A DNA stretch of 64,000 bases, from contig NZ_JAXUHN010000090.1 of the NCBI RefSeq assembly GCF_035916875.1, positions 89,423 to 153,422 of the forward strand, written 5' to 3'. The notes under the pieces are model-generated. The model was not told the DNA's origin. It saw only the letters and a program-made list of their open reading frames with translations, and searched no databases. Source of the DNA: Methylomicrobium sp035916875 (lineage in GTDB: Bacteria; Pseudomonadota; Gammaproteobacteria; Methylococcales; Methylomonadaceae). Positions within the stretch are counted from its first letter, which is position 1, and every line of letters starts with the position of its first letter. This document shows, piece by piece, positions 19,392 through 28,522 of this stretch. Both the position numbers and the translations under genes were made by a program.

Positions 19392-19670
19392 TCAATTCGT
19401 TGGATCACCACCTCCGAGTGTTTTTATATCCACAAACGTATCGCGATATTTGATTTCATCGAGATAATGAGGATCGTTTAAACGGGCTTCTTGGGCCGCC
19501 ATACCGGCCTTGTCGCCTCGTAACTGATAAAGCTCCCACAGGTAAAGGATACGATTGTCTTGAGTGGTCGGGCCATTTGACAGAAAGTCCTCGCGAGACT
19601 CGTAACTGTAGAGCTGATGCATTTCCTCATCAGTCGCGAAATGTGGCGGATCAAAGATACTCTCAATCAT
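19392..19670 (-). CDS. small acidic protein, possible partner/immunity of MuF peptidase
   Basis: The protein has 92 residues, clearly acidic, with no signal peptide or membrane span. Its start overlaps the end of the MuF gene by 8 bp, so the two are translationally coupled. It is the last gene before the left prophage end. I do not recognise the family. An immunity or chaperone role for the toxin-like MuF C-terminus is inferred only from size, charge and position. Confidence 0.6.
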   Translation of the reverse strand: MIESIFDPPHFATDEEMHQLYSYESREDFLSNGPTTQDNRILYLWELYQLRGDKAGMAAQEARLNDPHYLDEIKYRDTFVDIKTLGGGDPTN

Positions 19671-21147
19671 AACGACGGTTTTCCAAACGGTGGAGTGTTT
19701 CGACTATCAATACTTTCTTGCTTGGATAGGCGTCAGAAAGTACAGTCGCAATGTCTTGTATCATAGAATTCCAAGTAGCTTTTTGGTCGATCAGTTGCAA
19801 AGAGGTCAATATCGGTGCATGCAGAGCAAGAGTCACCGGATTCATCGCGCCAATCTCGACCAACAAATTCTTAAAAGTGCCCGCACTTTTAGTATAACTC
19901 AGACCGCCGGTTCGGATGGCCAGCAAATGCAGAGCCTCAATTCCCAGCATGTTCAACAATTCCGGGTAAGTTTGCCGGGCAATGGTTTGACGAAGGCTCT
20001 CCGCGATCACTCGCTGCTCGATAGGCATCGAATCCAGCATTTGATGCGCCTGTCGATTATGCCCCATCTCATGCCATATCGACTCCAACGCATATTCTTC
20101 CGAAAAATCCAAGGGCTTACCGTCTTGGGATTTCCGCAAAGCAGCCAGGGTTAAACTCAAGCCGGATCGTCCGCCTGCCGCCGGAATTTCCGCAGTCGAT
20201 AGTACAAAATAACCACGGGAATCGGTCATCGCAAAGACATTGTCCACATTCGCCGCAACCACCTGGCTTACTCCATGCGGGAGCCACTCGGGTTTAATTG
20301 CCACGATGTCGCTCAAGATCGCTTTGACATCCTGCAAGGTGCGCATTGACCGCATCTGTAAATCAATGCGTTCCCCTTCATGCTCCGACCTGGCCAACTG
20401 TTGGCGTAATGCGTTGCTGATACCATCGCCTAAGGTTTCCGACTTGGCAATAGCATTCGCACGCAATGCAGTAACGCTAGCTCCCGGCGCATAATCCCAG
20501 CCATAATCGACGCCCTGCGGCACGCGGTGCACCTCGCCGTGCCTATCGACGAACTCATACATGCCATCGTCAGGCGCTCTGTCGCCCTTGTACTGATCCG
20601 CCCTCACCGCCGTCACCCGGCAACGACACCCCCAGCCGTTTGGCGGAAAATGCGTTTGCCACCACGGATCATCATGCTTCAATACCAGGCCATTCCAGCT
20701 CAAATGCAAGGGTCGCGGGTGCAGCACCGTATCATTATGAATATACTTCCAATAGGGTCTATTTTTCAGCATCGACGGGCTGGTCAACTGCGCATAGCGG
20801 CCGGCAGCATAACTGGCCGACATATTGGTTCTATAAATGATCCGCGTACGCCAATCACGGCCGTCCTTCGTGCCTTCCCCAGTCCATCCCGTCCACCCGT
20901 TTTTTGCTACGATCGCATCAAACTCCTTACGAAACCAGCCGATCGACTTGCCCTCGGCAATAGACCGGTCGACCGCTTGACGTAGATCGTTCAGCAGATC
21001 GGCCTTGGCCGCGCCGGCGACCACGAACGCGCGATCGTGCGCACTTTTGATGATATCGTCGTAATGCTCGGTAGGCATGTTAATTTTTTGCCGAAAAAAC
21101 GCGACCTGCTCGGCAAATGGCAGCCTAAAAATGCCTGTAATCGGCAT
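19663..21147 (-). CDS. MuF-type head protein with C-terminal HExxH peptidase-like domain
   Basis: The protein has 494 residues. Residues ~60-190 are the phage Mu gpF/SPP1 gp7 minor head domain (YRTNMSASYAAGRYAQL ... FPPNGWGCRCRV). From ~265 to 494 is an extra domain with ESIWHEMGHNRQ; HEMGH (359-363) is a zinc-metallopeptidase motif. MuF domains are known to carry polymorphic toxin-like C-termini delivered with the phage head; here a metallopeptidase-like domain occupies that place. A downstream overlapping 92-residue gene may be its partner. Protease activity and toxicity are inferred. Confidence 0.85.
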   Translation of the reverse strand: MPITGIFRLPFAEQVAFFRQKINMPTEHYDDIIKSAHDRAFVVAGAAKADLLNDLRQAVDRSIAEGKSIGWFRKEFDAIVAKNGWTGWTGEGTKDGRDWRTRIIYRTNMSASYAAGRYAQLTSPSMLKNRPYWKYIHNDTVLHPRPLHLSWNGLVLKHDDPWWQTHFPPNGWGCRCRVTAVRADQYKGDRAPDDGMYEFVDRHGEVHRVPQGVDYGWDYAPGASVTALRANAIAKSETLGDGISNALRQQLARSEHEGERIDLQMRSMRTLQDVKAILSDIVAIKPEWLPHGVSQVVAANVDNVFAMTDSRGYFVLSTAEIPAAGGRSGLSLTLAALRKSQDGKPLDFSEEYALESIWHEMGHNRQAHQMLDSMPIEQRVIAESLRQTIARQTYPELLNMLGIEALHLLAIRTGGLSYTKSAGTFKNLLVEIGAMNPVTLALHAPILTSLQLIDQKATWNSMIQDIATVLSDAYPSKKVLIVETLHRLENRRYD

Positions 21148-21470
21148 CAGGACGGCTCGGTCAGAACGGAGACAACAAACGCTACGGGCACGATCAGCCC
21201 CAACGTATATGCGCCATCATCGTAGACAATTAACCTGCATGTATAGCGCCCGGCAGCGATGGCGGGCGAGGCCGCCCCCAATTTAATTTCCACATGACCG
21301 GCGTTCGTCTTATCGAACATGGCCGGCGTTGCCTGACTATCGAATAATGTTGATCCAACATAAATTGCAAGCCGGGTAATCTTCGTATGGTCGATTACAG
21401 CATTGTTGTTTGTCAGCGCGATCTTTACTGAATTTGACCGCCCAGGGTAAATAGGAAATTCAAGATACAC
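21147..21470 (-). CDS. hypothetical phage structural protein
   Basis: The protein has 107 residues, predicted mostly beta (FPIYPGRSNSVKIALTNNN, GRYTCRLIVYDDGAYTLGLIVPV). It shares its end with the MuF start and overlaps the fibre-like gene start side by 11 bp. It resembles small beta-rich virion adaptor proteins, but I do not recognise a family. Confidence 0.6.
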   Translation of the reverse strand: MYLEFPIYPGRSNSVKIALTNNNAVIDHTKITRLAIYVGSTLFDSQATPAMFDKTNAGHVEIKLGAASPAIAAGRYTCRLIVYDDGAYTLGLIVPVAFVVSVLTEPS

Positions 21471-23265
21471 GGCGCATCCCCCATACGATGTTCGCGGATA
21501 TTAATCCCGGTTTAGTTATTTCGGGCAGATAACTCAGGCCGATCGATCCCGAGGCGATATCGGCGGTTTCCACGATCGCGCCCGATCCCGATACAAGAAC
21601 CGTTCCGGCTCCGGCCGCGATATCTGCATTTTCGGCAATCGCGCCCGTGCCATAAGTTAAAACGGTCGCCGCTCCCGTCGCCGTATCCGCGTTTTCGACA
21701 ATCGCGCCGGTTCCGGATATTCCGCTGACAACAGTCCCGGAGCCTGTCGCCGTATCAGCAGCTTCTGTGATTGCGCCTGAGCCTGATACCGTTGCGGCTC
21801 CGGTTCCCGATGCCGCGTCCATATCCTCCACAAGCGATCCGGCCCCGGATATTATTACAGCTCCTGTTCCGGCCGCTGTATCCGCGCTTTCCGTAATCGC
21901 GCCGGAGCCCGATATTCCATTGGCAACGGTTCCGGCGCCCGACGCGGTGTCGGCATCTTCCGTAATTGCTCCGGAGCCAGATACTTTTACTGCGCCAGTT
22001 CCTGTCGCGGTGTCGACATTCTCGGCGAGCGATCCGGAGCCTGATACTTTTACAGCCCCCGCTCCGGACGCTGTGTCGGCATCCTCGGTAATCGTGCCTG
22101 ATCCTGATATTTTTACAACGCCGGTTCCGGATGCGGAGTCGGCATCTTCGGTAAGCGCTCCGCTGCCGGATATTCCGCCGGCAATAGTTCCGGTCCCCGA
22201 GACTGTATCCGCGTCTTCGACAATCGCGCCGGAACCCGATATTTTTATTGACCCGGCGCCCGATGCCGCGTCCGAATCTTCGGTAATCGACCCTGATCCC
22301 GATATTTTTACTGCTCCGGTTCCCGCTATCGTGTCCGCATTTTCGGTAATCGCGCTGGAACCCGATACTTTTACTATTCCCGTGCCTGACGCCGCGTCGG
22401 CATCCTCGGTAATCGCGCCCGATCCCGATATTTTTACGGCCCCGGTTCCCGCTGCCGTGTCCGCAGACTCGGCAATCGCGCCGAAACCCGATACATTTAC
22501 AGACCCGGCGCCTGATGCCGTATCTGAAGACTCGGTAATCGCGCCCGATCCCGATATTATCGCGACGCCGGTTCCGGATGCGGTGTCCGCATCTTCAGTA
22601 ATCGCCCCCGATCCCGTTACTCCGCCGGATGCCGCCGCCTTAACTTCAACCGCTACCCAGGCGATCGTGGCGCCCGTGTCGCTTTCGCCGATCGTGAACG
22701 CAGCGGCATCCGGCCGTGGTTGCGTGGTCGGATGAATAATTGCCGCAGTAAACGCACCCGCGATGTCATACACATCAGCAAGCGTGCAATTAGCAGCCGC
22801 CGCGAATGTATTCGTCTGATTCCAATCGGCGGCAATCATCCATAATGCACTACCTGGTGCGGTTGGCGTGATCGCTTGAGTGGTATCGCCATTGGTATCG
22901 ATGCCACCGAATCTATTTCCCGACGGACATGGATTTGATGTATCGGCGCCGGTATGCTTGATAACCGCAAGTAACGAATTATTCGCGAAAGTTCCCGTCT
23001 TCGCTATGGTGACTGTGATATTACCCGCCGAAGCAACAACACCAAACCATCCTGCAGACTTACATTCATTATTTGTATTTGTCGTAGCGATATTCGTCCA
23101 CGCAATCGCCGCGCCGGTATTCGATATGCTTAACGTGCCCGCGTTATCGTTACTTTCATTGCTGAACAGAACGAGAATAACATCATTTACAGCGGCAGAA
23201 ATCGATCCAGAGGTGACATTTTGCGTCGTTCCGTGGGCAAAATTAGCGACATAAGTAATCGCCAC
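21460..23265 (-). CDS. repeat-containing fibre-like protein
   Basis: The protein has 601 residues. Residues 1-~212 form a beta-rich, lectin-like N-terminal region. Residues ~213-575 are about 17 tandem units of 21 residues (three of 23) with the pattern SGSGAITEDADTASGTGAVK. A short tail ends WGMRRVS. Acidic Asp/Glu positions recur in every unit. It is probably a virion surface or fibre protein. Its place between portal and MuF is unusual. The repeats make a shadow frame on the plus strand (21767-22735), which is not a gene. Confidence 0.7.
   Translation of the reverse strand: MAITYVANFAHGTTQNVTSGSISAAVNDVILVLFSNESNDNAGTLSISNTGAAIAWTNIATTNTNNECKSAGWFGVVASAGNITVTIAKTGTFANNSLLAVIKHTGADTSNPCPSGNRFGGIDTNGDTTQAITPTAPGSALWMIAADWNQTNTFAAAANCTLADVYDIAGAFTAAIIHPTTQPRPDAAAFTIGESDTGATIAWVAVEVKAAASGGVTGSGAITEDADTASGTGVAIISGSGAITESSDTASGAGSVNVSGFGAIAESADTAAGTGAVKISGSGAITEDADAASGTGIVKVSGSSAITENADTIAGTGAVKISGSGSITEDSDAASGAGSIKISGSGAIVEDADTVSGTGTIAGGISGSGALTEDADSASGTGVVKISGSGTITEDADTASGAGAVKVSGSGSLAENVDTATGTGAVKVSGSGAITEDADTASGAGTVANGISGSGAITESADTAAGTGAVIISGAGSLVEDMDAASGTGAATVSGSGAITEAADTATGSGTVVSGISGTGAIVENADTATGAATVLTYGTGAIAENADIAAGAGTVLVSGSGAIVETADIASGSIGLSYLPEITKPGLISANIVWGMRRVS
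21530..22630 (-). repeat. tandem 63-bp coding repeats (about 17 copies)
   Basis: These tandem units encode the 21-residue repeats of the fibre-like gene. Three are 69 bp long. Copies are diverged at the DNA level but keep period and frame. Copy number is a likely source of length variation between strains. Confidence 0.8.
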
Positions 23266-23669
23266 TAAATCACTCCATAATCAACAGAAAAGCCGATAAT
23301 GCACGACGTGAACAGGGACACATGGCCGCGAAGCCACATGCCTTTGTGCGCGGCCGGTAATTGATACTCGAAGGATATGGTTGGAGTTGCTGAGATAAGC
23401 AGTCCGTTTTTGTCTATCGAGCCGATCGGGTTCTGAATCACCCAGGAATACATGGCGATCTGCACCCATGCGGCTTGGTCAGCGCTGATCTCATACGCAA
23501 TATCACCGATAATCTCGGTGTAAGCAGTGTCAGGTATTTCGATATTCACCCGCAAGCTATCTGCATTTTCGGGAATGACATAGTTATTGCTGGTGATATC
23601 CAGCGCCGGGTTATTAGCCGGCAAATCATGCTGATAGGCGGGCACTGAAAAGAGATTATTCCAGATCAT
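23265..23669 (-). CDS. hypothetical phage protein
   Basis: The protein has 134 residues (MIWNNLFSVPAYQHDLPANNP...). It is beta-rich and has no known motif. Its stop touches the fibre-like gene start, and its start overlaps the end of the 23656-23868 gene. A virion accessory role is inferred from the late-operon position only. Confidence 0.6.
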   Translation of the reverse strand: MIWNNLFSVPAYQHDLPANNPALDITSNNYVIPENADSLRVNIEIPDTAYTEIIGDIAYEISADQAAWVQIAMYSWVIQNPIGSIDKNGLLISATPTISFEYQLPAAHKGMWLRGHVSLFTSCIIGFSVDYGVI

Positions 23670-23868
23670 TACGCGATTTCAACCAGTCATAATTTTGCAG
23701 ATCAAACCCTTTTTCGCTAAGTCTGCCCTGGTGGTGCGCAGACTTTAGGTTGGCATTGCTTTTTGGATTATGATTGAAGTTCGTCCGGGTTTTAGATTTC
23801 CAAAATGCGTATAGCGGCGTAGACCGGATAAACCGATCTATGTCGCTATTCGATTCAAAATCGTCCAC
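23656..23868 (-). CDS. small hypothetical phage protein
   Basis: The protein has 70 residues, a GTG start, is polar and Asn/Lys-rich (FWKSKTRTNFNHNPKSNANLK). It overlaps the next gene by 14 bp. No family is recognised. Confidence 0.5.
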   Translation of the reverse strand: MDDFESNSDIDRFIRSTPLYAFWKSKTRTNFNHNPKSNANLKSAHHQGRLSEKGFDLQNYDWLKSRNDLE

Positions 23869-23892
23869 AACAAAGACGACGCCAAAAAATTA

Positions 23893-24339
23893 TCAGTTGC
23901 CTGCGGTAAGCGAGAAAGAATTCATCGTCGCGCTTTGCCCGCTGTTAATGCTGGTATTATCGAGAGTAATATTGCCGCCCCCCCCAGTTGCCGTAACCGT
24001 CAGTCCGGTAACAATATCGGTGCCAGCGGTTGCCGTTCTGATGCGCGCTTCGGCCGCCGTGCACGTCGCCGATGCTGTCGCGGTTTTCGGAAATCCCGAC
24101 AATGTCAGCACGCCACCCGACGCGGCGGCCGCCGCCGGGTTATTCAGTGCGAAAGAGACACAGACAGAGCCCATGCCGGTTGGTCCGATTTCCAGCACGC
24201 CGGTCGTGCCGATGGCCGTGGTTACCGCGCCCAACTGGCTATTTTTGACCGCCGTAGTGTACGACCAGGCGAATGCATTGGCCGTAAACAACAGCAGGGA
24301 TACGATAAAAGTTGTTTTTAAAATACTCATGGGTTTCAT
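23893..24339 (-). CDS. secreted protein encoded in late operon
   Basis: The protein has 148 residues. A clear signal peptide (ILKTTFIVSLLLFTANAFAWS, residues ~6-26) precedes a Thr/Ala/Gly-rich mature part with two Cys. The start is preceded by GGAG. A secreted product is unusual between portal and head genes. It may act at the cell surface, for example in exclusion, or be a cargo gene. No family is recognised. Confidence 0.65.
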   Translation of the reverse strand: MKPMSILKTTFIVSLLLFTANAFAWSYTTAVKNSQLGAVTTAIGTTGVLEIGPTGMGSVCVSFALNNPAAAAASGGVLTLSGFPKTATASATCTAAEARIRTATAGTDIVTGLTVTATGGGGNITLDNTSINSGQSATMNSFSLTAGN

Positions 24340-24363
24340 TGGATTACTCCGTGGGTTAAAAGA

Positions 24364-25920
24364 TTAATTGCCTAATTCAATATCGAAACGCCCGGCCAGA
24401 TCGGCTGCGGCGAATGCCATTGCCATCACGTTGGTCATGTCGCTGCTGTCCAGATCGCCGTAAGCATTCAGCAGCATATCGCGCAGCTGCTCAAGCGACG
24501 TTGCGGCATCCACCATCGCCATGATCTTATCCATCCAGTCGCGGCCGGGCTTGGCAGTATCCTGCGCCAGCCTGTCTGCCATCAGTTCCGGTGGTGTCGG
24601 TTGATCCTGATTTTCGGAAAACTGGGCCGCCCTCCCAGAGTTATCCATCTGGGAGGGCAAACGGTTGTCCGGAGCTAATGCCGGCTCTCTCGGAGGGGTA
24701 TTAGGATCGGCTTCTGGTTTTGCTTCGAATTCGCCGTCGTATGTGTCCGCGATATACTTCAATGTGGGCTTGTAGCCCATATCGAAAATAATCTTGTCGC
24801 GCTCGGCCCGCGACTTCAAATCCTCGGCTTCTTCCACTTCTCGCCAAACCTTGGGAAGGGCCGCGCCGGGGAAATTCCAGTCGATTAGCCATTTGACGAT
24901 CGACAAGTTGAACGATGAGCAGATCAGATCCGCATCGGCCTTAATCAAATCGCCGCGAACTTCAGAAGCCATGTCTTCGCCGCCCAGACGGCCCGGTGTC
25001 GAATCGGACGAGCCTGTATGGCCGAGCACCACTTTGCTGATCGCCGCGTTCATCCGGTCGTATAGCGCGGTGTAATCGGCCGATCCGGAGCGCGCTGCTT
25101 CCAATAGCTCAATCTGCATCGTGTCGGGGATGCGGATACCGCTATCCACTTGCACCGCATATAGCGCCTGCAACAAACGCGATTTCTCGTCGGCGCTGGC
25201 CGAAGTGGGGTATTTGCCAACTGCCGTCGGCATGCCGAACTTTTCTAGAAAAATCAGCCAAAATTTAATGCCGTTGCGTTTGAAAAACGTCGGCCAATAC
25301 AACCAATGCGCCAGGCCCAGCCCATACGGATCGTCGTCATCGTCGGCGCCGGTCGAAAATGCCCAAAACTTGCGCACCGGCAGTTCTTTGCCCTGCGGCG
25401 CTTTCGAGGTCAATAGCCTCAGCGAGCCGTCCGGCGCAAAGCCGAATCGGCGCTGTTTCTTCACCTTTACATCGGCCAGCGCAATGAATTGTCCGTCCCG
25501 CGCCCACAGGCACTCGGCCACGGCATATCCCCAGAAAAGGCCGGATAGCATCTTTTCGGTAAGCCGATCGAAGGGAATGTTATTCAGCTGCTCTGTAATG
25601 AAGTTGGCTGCAGCCTTGTCGGCGCGCTTGGTACCGCCGGCCATGACCGCCCACTCTTTGCTCGACAACGCCAGTTTCCGCTGCTGCAATACAGTGGCGA
25701 CCTGGTCGTCGCGGCGCACTTCGTCATAGACGCGCAGATCCACGCCGCGCAACTGCTGAATGCTATCCACCGGCGGCAACAGTTGCAGGCCGTCGACGAA
25801 ACCCCGCGTAATATCGCGGCCATCGGCCGTGGTGGCCACTTCCTCGAAAATAGGCTTGGCCGCCGGCGCTTCGGCGAAACTGGCCGGAATCAACACGCCG
25901 TTTTGCACCTTATAACTCAT
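24364..25920 (-). CDS. Mu gp29-like portal protein (DUF935)
   Basis: The protein has 518 residues and matches the DUF935 family of Mu-like portals: LRVYDEVRRDDQVATVLQQRKLALSSKEW near the N-terminus, FWAFSTGADDDDDPYGLGLAHWLYWPTFFKRNGIKFW in the middle, and VLGHTGSSDSTPGRLGGE after. It forms the dodecameric DNA entry vertex. The start overlaps the end of the terminase gene by 4 bp. Confidence 0.93.
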   Translation of the reverse strand: MSYKVQNGVLIPASFAEAPAAKPIFEEVATTADGRDITRGFVDGLQLLPPVDSIQQLRGVDLRVYDEVRRDDQVATVLQQRKLALSSKEWAVMAGGTKRADKAAANFITEQLNNIPFDRLTEKMLSGLFWGYAVAECLWARDGQFIALADVKVKKQRRFGFAPDGSLRLLTSKAPQGKELPVRKFWAFSTGADDDDDPYGLGLAHWLYWPTFFKRNGIKFWLIFLEKFGMPTAVGKYPTSASADEKSRLLQALYAVQVDSGIRIPDTMQIELLEAARSGSADYTALYDRMNAAISKVVLGHTGSSDSTPGRLGGEDMASEVRGDLIKADADLICSSFNLSIVKWLIDWNFPGAALPKVWREVEEAEDLKSRAERDKIIFDMGYKPTLKYIADTYDGEFEAKPEADPNTPPREPALAPDNRLPSQMDNSGRAAQFSENQDQPTPPELMADRLAQDTAKPGRDWMDKIMAMVDAATSLEQLRDMLLNAYGDLDSSDMTNVMAMAFAAADLAGRFDIELGN

Positions 25921-27287
25921 ACATACCCTGCAAAATCGTTGAGTCCGGATACCCGGTCGCCATCGTCATGGATAGAAACCGAGTCGTGCAGCACGCGGCG
26001 CTTACCGGTGGATTCGAACTCTATCAATGCCGGCGTATTGGAACCCGCATGAATCGCCAAAAAGCAGGCCCACGCCCGGTCGGCGTGGCCTGCGGCATCG
26101 CTATCGGCGACAAACCGGGGTGATCCCGTCGCCGAGACTTCTTTTTTCAGCTTATGCAAATCATTTCTAAGTTCGGAGACTCCCGCGGGGATGCGTAGCC
26201 GCCTGTCTTCGAACATCTCTTTGCCTGTTGTTGCCAATAAGAGCTTATTCGGGCCGGTAAACAGCACGCCCTCGACGCGGCTTGTGCCATAACGTCGCCG
26301 AGCATCTTCAACCGGCTTTTCGCCCATGCCGGTCTGATCCATGCAAACGCGTAAAACACGGTATCGCATAAATACATCAGCCAGAAGTGCATCTTGATCA
26401 GCAAAGCTAATACGCCGCTTTGCAATAATTTCACGTGTCCAGAAAACATCACCAATCACCTCAACTATCCAGATTACAAACAAATCGTTCCGAGCCGCAA
26501 TATCGACGCCCACGAAACACGGGCCGCCGGCGTAATGCTCCGGAATGCCGGCATGATCATGTTCGACGCTATTGATCAACTCAAACGACAACCAGGCCGA
26601 AGCCTCATCGAGCCATTTCAGCTCGAATTCCTGCGCCCACGCATCCTCATCGTTCAAAGCCTGGCGCATTTCCTCCACATCGCGCGGCAAACCGTCCGCC
26701 ACCGCCTGATAAATATCGACGGTATGGCGCGACCAGGCGCTGTCTTCGCTGGTGCAGAGGTCATAAAACTTGTTGCCCTTGCCGTTGGGCGTACTGGTCA
26801 CGCGCAGCTTGAATCCGGCCGAAATAACCGGAAACAGCGCGGTCCAGATCTTGCGGCTGTCGGCATGGAAGGCGAACTCGTCCAGGAAGACGTTCGCCGA
26901 GAAGCCGCGCGCGGTGTCCGGATTGGCCGGCAGCGCGGTGATCTTGTTCAACTTGCTGAGGACCACCTGCAGCGCCTTGCGCTTGAGGCCCGAGTCCTCG
27001 TCGTACCAGTCGATTTCCTCCACCCCATAGCTCGATGCGGCGCGGCCGTAGGCTTCCAGGTGGCGGAATACGCCTTCTTCCATCGCCTCCCGCGCCTGGC
27101 GTTCTCCCCGCGACAGGATCACCCAGGGCGAACGGCGCCCGGCGGCCTCGGCTTGCAGGGCGTCGTCGACCAGTTCCAGGGTGGTGGTAAAGGTCTTGCC
27201 GGTTTGCCGGGCGAAGCGGCCCAGCTTGAAACGGGCTTTATCCTTCAGCCAGGTCTTTTGGTAGAGGTAGAGGTCGAGGGCGGTCAC
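25917..27287 (-). CDS. Mu gp28-like terminase large subunit
   Basis: The protein has 456 residues and a GTG start. The ATPase segment includes RFARQTGKTFTT as a Walker A-type motif and NVFLDEFAF as Walker B. The nuclease part includes GVDIAARNDLFVIWIVE with the first catalytic Asp, and CMDQTGMG. It packages DNA into the prohead; in Mu relatives packaging includes flanking host DNA. Confidence 0.93.
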   Translation of the reverse strand: MTALDLYLYQKTWLKDKARFKLGRFARQTGKTFTTTLELVDDALQAEAAGRRSPWVILSRGERQAREAMEEGVFRHLEAYGRAASSYGVEEIDWYDEDSGLKRKALQVVLSKLNKITALPANPDTARGFSANVFLDEFAFHADSRKIWTALFPVISAGFKLRVTSTPNGKGNKFYDLCTSEDSAWSRHTVDIYQAVADGLPRDVEEMRQALNDEDAWAQEFELKWLDEASAWLSFELINSVEHDHAGIPEHYAGGPCFVGVDIAARNDLFVIWIVEVIGDVFWTREIIAKRRISFADQDALLADVFMRYRVLRVCMDQTGMGEKPVEDARRRYGTSRVEGVLFTGPNKLLLATTGKEMFEDRRLRIPAGVSELRNDLHKLKKEVSATGSPRFVADSDAAGHADRAWACFLAIHAGSNTPALIEFESTGKRRVLHDSVSIHDDGDRVSGLNDFAGYV

Positions 27288-27321
27288 GGCTTAATAGCTC
27301 TAATTCGGGTTAGCCGCTCGT

Positions 27322-27567
27322 TTATTTACCTTCGGGGCGCTTGTCCAGTCCCTTTTCGGCCAGCATTTCGGCCACGTCGTCGATGTGCAGGCAATCAACC
27401 ATGCAGGCGATTTCCTGGGATGGGGATTGGATGGGGGCAATATATCCGTTGCAATAATCGTTTCCAGGAGTGGCGCTGTGCAGCACGCCGACAGCAACAA
27501 TCTTGCCGCCTTCCAGTTTAACCAACTTGTCGCCGTTATTTGCCCCGCGGCCATTGCGGTAATGCAT
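27322..27567 (-). CDS. small conserved phage protein
   Basis: The protein has 81 residues (LEGGKIVAVGVLHSATPGNDYCNGYIAPI). The start is supported by AAGAGGA 5 bp upstream. It lies between the 106-residue gene and the terminase large gene. No family is named with confidence. Confidence 0.6.
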   Translation of the reverse strand: MHYRNGRGANNGDKLVKLEGGKIVAVGVLHSATPGNDYCNGYIAPIQSPSQEIACMVDCLHIDDVAEMLAEKGLDKRPEGK

Positions 27568-27653
27568 TTGATTTTCCTCTTAATTGTGCCCTAGCTTGTG
27601 TAGGTGTAGGGGCTAAACCGTCATTCAACCCTCCCGGAATCGAGGGCGGTCAT

Positions 27654-27974
27654 TTATAGCGGGAAATCATCATCGTCATCGTCATGCGACGCGACTGAAT
27701 TGCCCAAGCGCGGCATCTCGTAGGCTTGTATCGGTTTTGCTCGTAGATTTGCCGCCAACGCTCTTGCCACTTCTTCCGTGGTAATGGTCATCCCGTAAAT
27801 CGCCCCATTGGTGAAAAATCGGGTATAACCGGGAACACCATCAACTTCTGGTACGTCGATACGGATGAAATGACATCCGCCAATAGTCTGCTCGCTCAAA
27901 AGGCCAGCTAAACGCTGGTGACCGAAAAGTTCCAGCAGTCCCCACGATTCAAATTTGTCTTGTTTTTCGCTCAT
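27654..27974 (-). CDS. hypothetical phage protein with acidic tail
   Basis: The protein has 106 residues and ends in six consecutive Asp followed by FPL, a type of C-terminal acidic tip also seen in single-stranded-DNA-binding proteins. The core (GCHFIRIDVPEVDGVPGYTRFFTNGAIYG) is beta-rich. The start overlaps the DUF3486 gene stop (ATGA). The function is unknown; a tip that recruits partners is a guess. Confidence 0.6.
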   Translation of the reverse strand: MSEKQDKFESWGLLELFGHQRLAGLLSEQTIGGCHFIRIDVPEVDGVPGYTRFFTNGAIYGMTITTEEVARALAANLRAKPIQAYEMPRLGNSVASHDDDDDDFPL

Positions 27975-28522
27975 ACCAATCCATAAACCTCGCGACGAAC
28001 CGCCGCCAACGTATCCGCATCCAGTTTTTTCGGCCCGCTTTGCGTCTCGCCGGCCTGCGTTTCCAGCTTCGAGAATGCCTTGTCCAGCTTATCCTTGATG
28101 TCCGCCTGCCACTTCTTCTGCAATACGCTCGCCTTGGTCATATCCAGCACGCTGCGCGCCGCCTCTTTCAGCAGCATCACCCGCTCGCCGGGCTCGGCCT
28201 CGTCCAGATCCTGCAATGTCACCATCACATCAAACAGCTCCGACTGCACCATCGATATGACCGCCGCCGAGCGCAGATCCGCATCGTCCGGCGCGGCTTC
28301 CGCGATCAGCTTGGCGGCCTCTGTACTATTGCGCACAGCCTGCAAGCGGCGCTGCAACTTGCTGCCGTGCCGATAGGCTGCGCTGCGCGAAATCTCCAGG
28401 CCGTTGGCCTTCAGCCAGTCGACCAGGCCATCGTAATCCTTGAAGTTACGCCGGATCAGCTCGCCCTCGAATGCGGCGCGCTGCTCCGGTGTAAAGTCGT
28501 CGATCGGCGACGGCCTAGGCAC
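27971..28522 (-). CDS. Mu gp27-like DUF3486 protein (terminase small subunit role)
   Basis: The protein has 183 residues and a GTG start. The N-terminal HTH-like segment PIDDFTPEQRAAFEGELIRRNFKDYDGLVDWLKANG is typical of DUF3486, just upstream of the gp28-like terminase as in Mu. It likely recognises DNA for packaging. Confidence 0.88.
   Translation of the reverse strand: MPRPSPIDDFTPEQRAAFEGELIRRNFKDYDGLVDWLKANGLEISRSAAYRHGSKLQRRLQAVRNSTEAAKLIAEAAPDDADLRSAAVISMVQSELFDVMVTLQDLDEAEPGERVMLLKEAARSVLDMTKASVLQKKWQADIKDKLDKAFSKLETQAGETQSGPKKLDADTLAAVRREVYGLV

Noticed and set aside
21767..22735. Long plus-strand frame rich in Pro/Asp/Ser/Val
   Set aside because: It is the exact antisense shadow of the 21-residue repeats in the fibre-like gene.
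26394..27521. 375-residue plus-strand frame
   Set aside because: Antisense to the terminase large subunit with clear motifs on the other strand.
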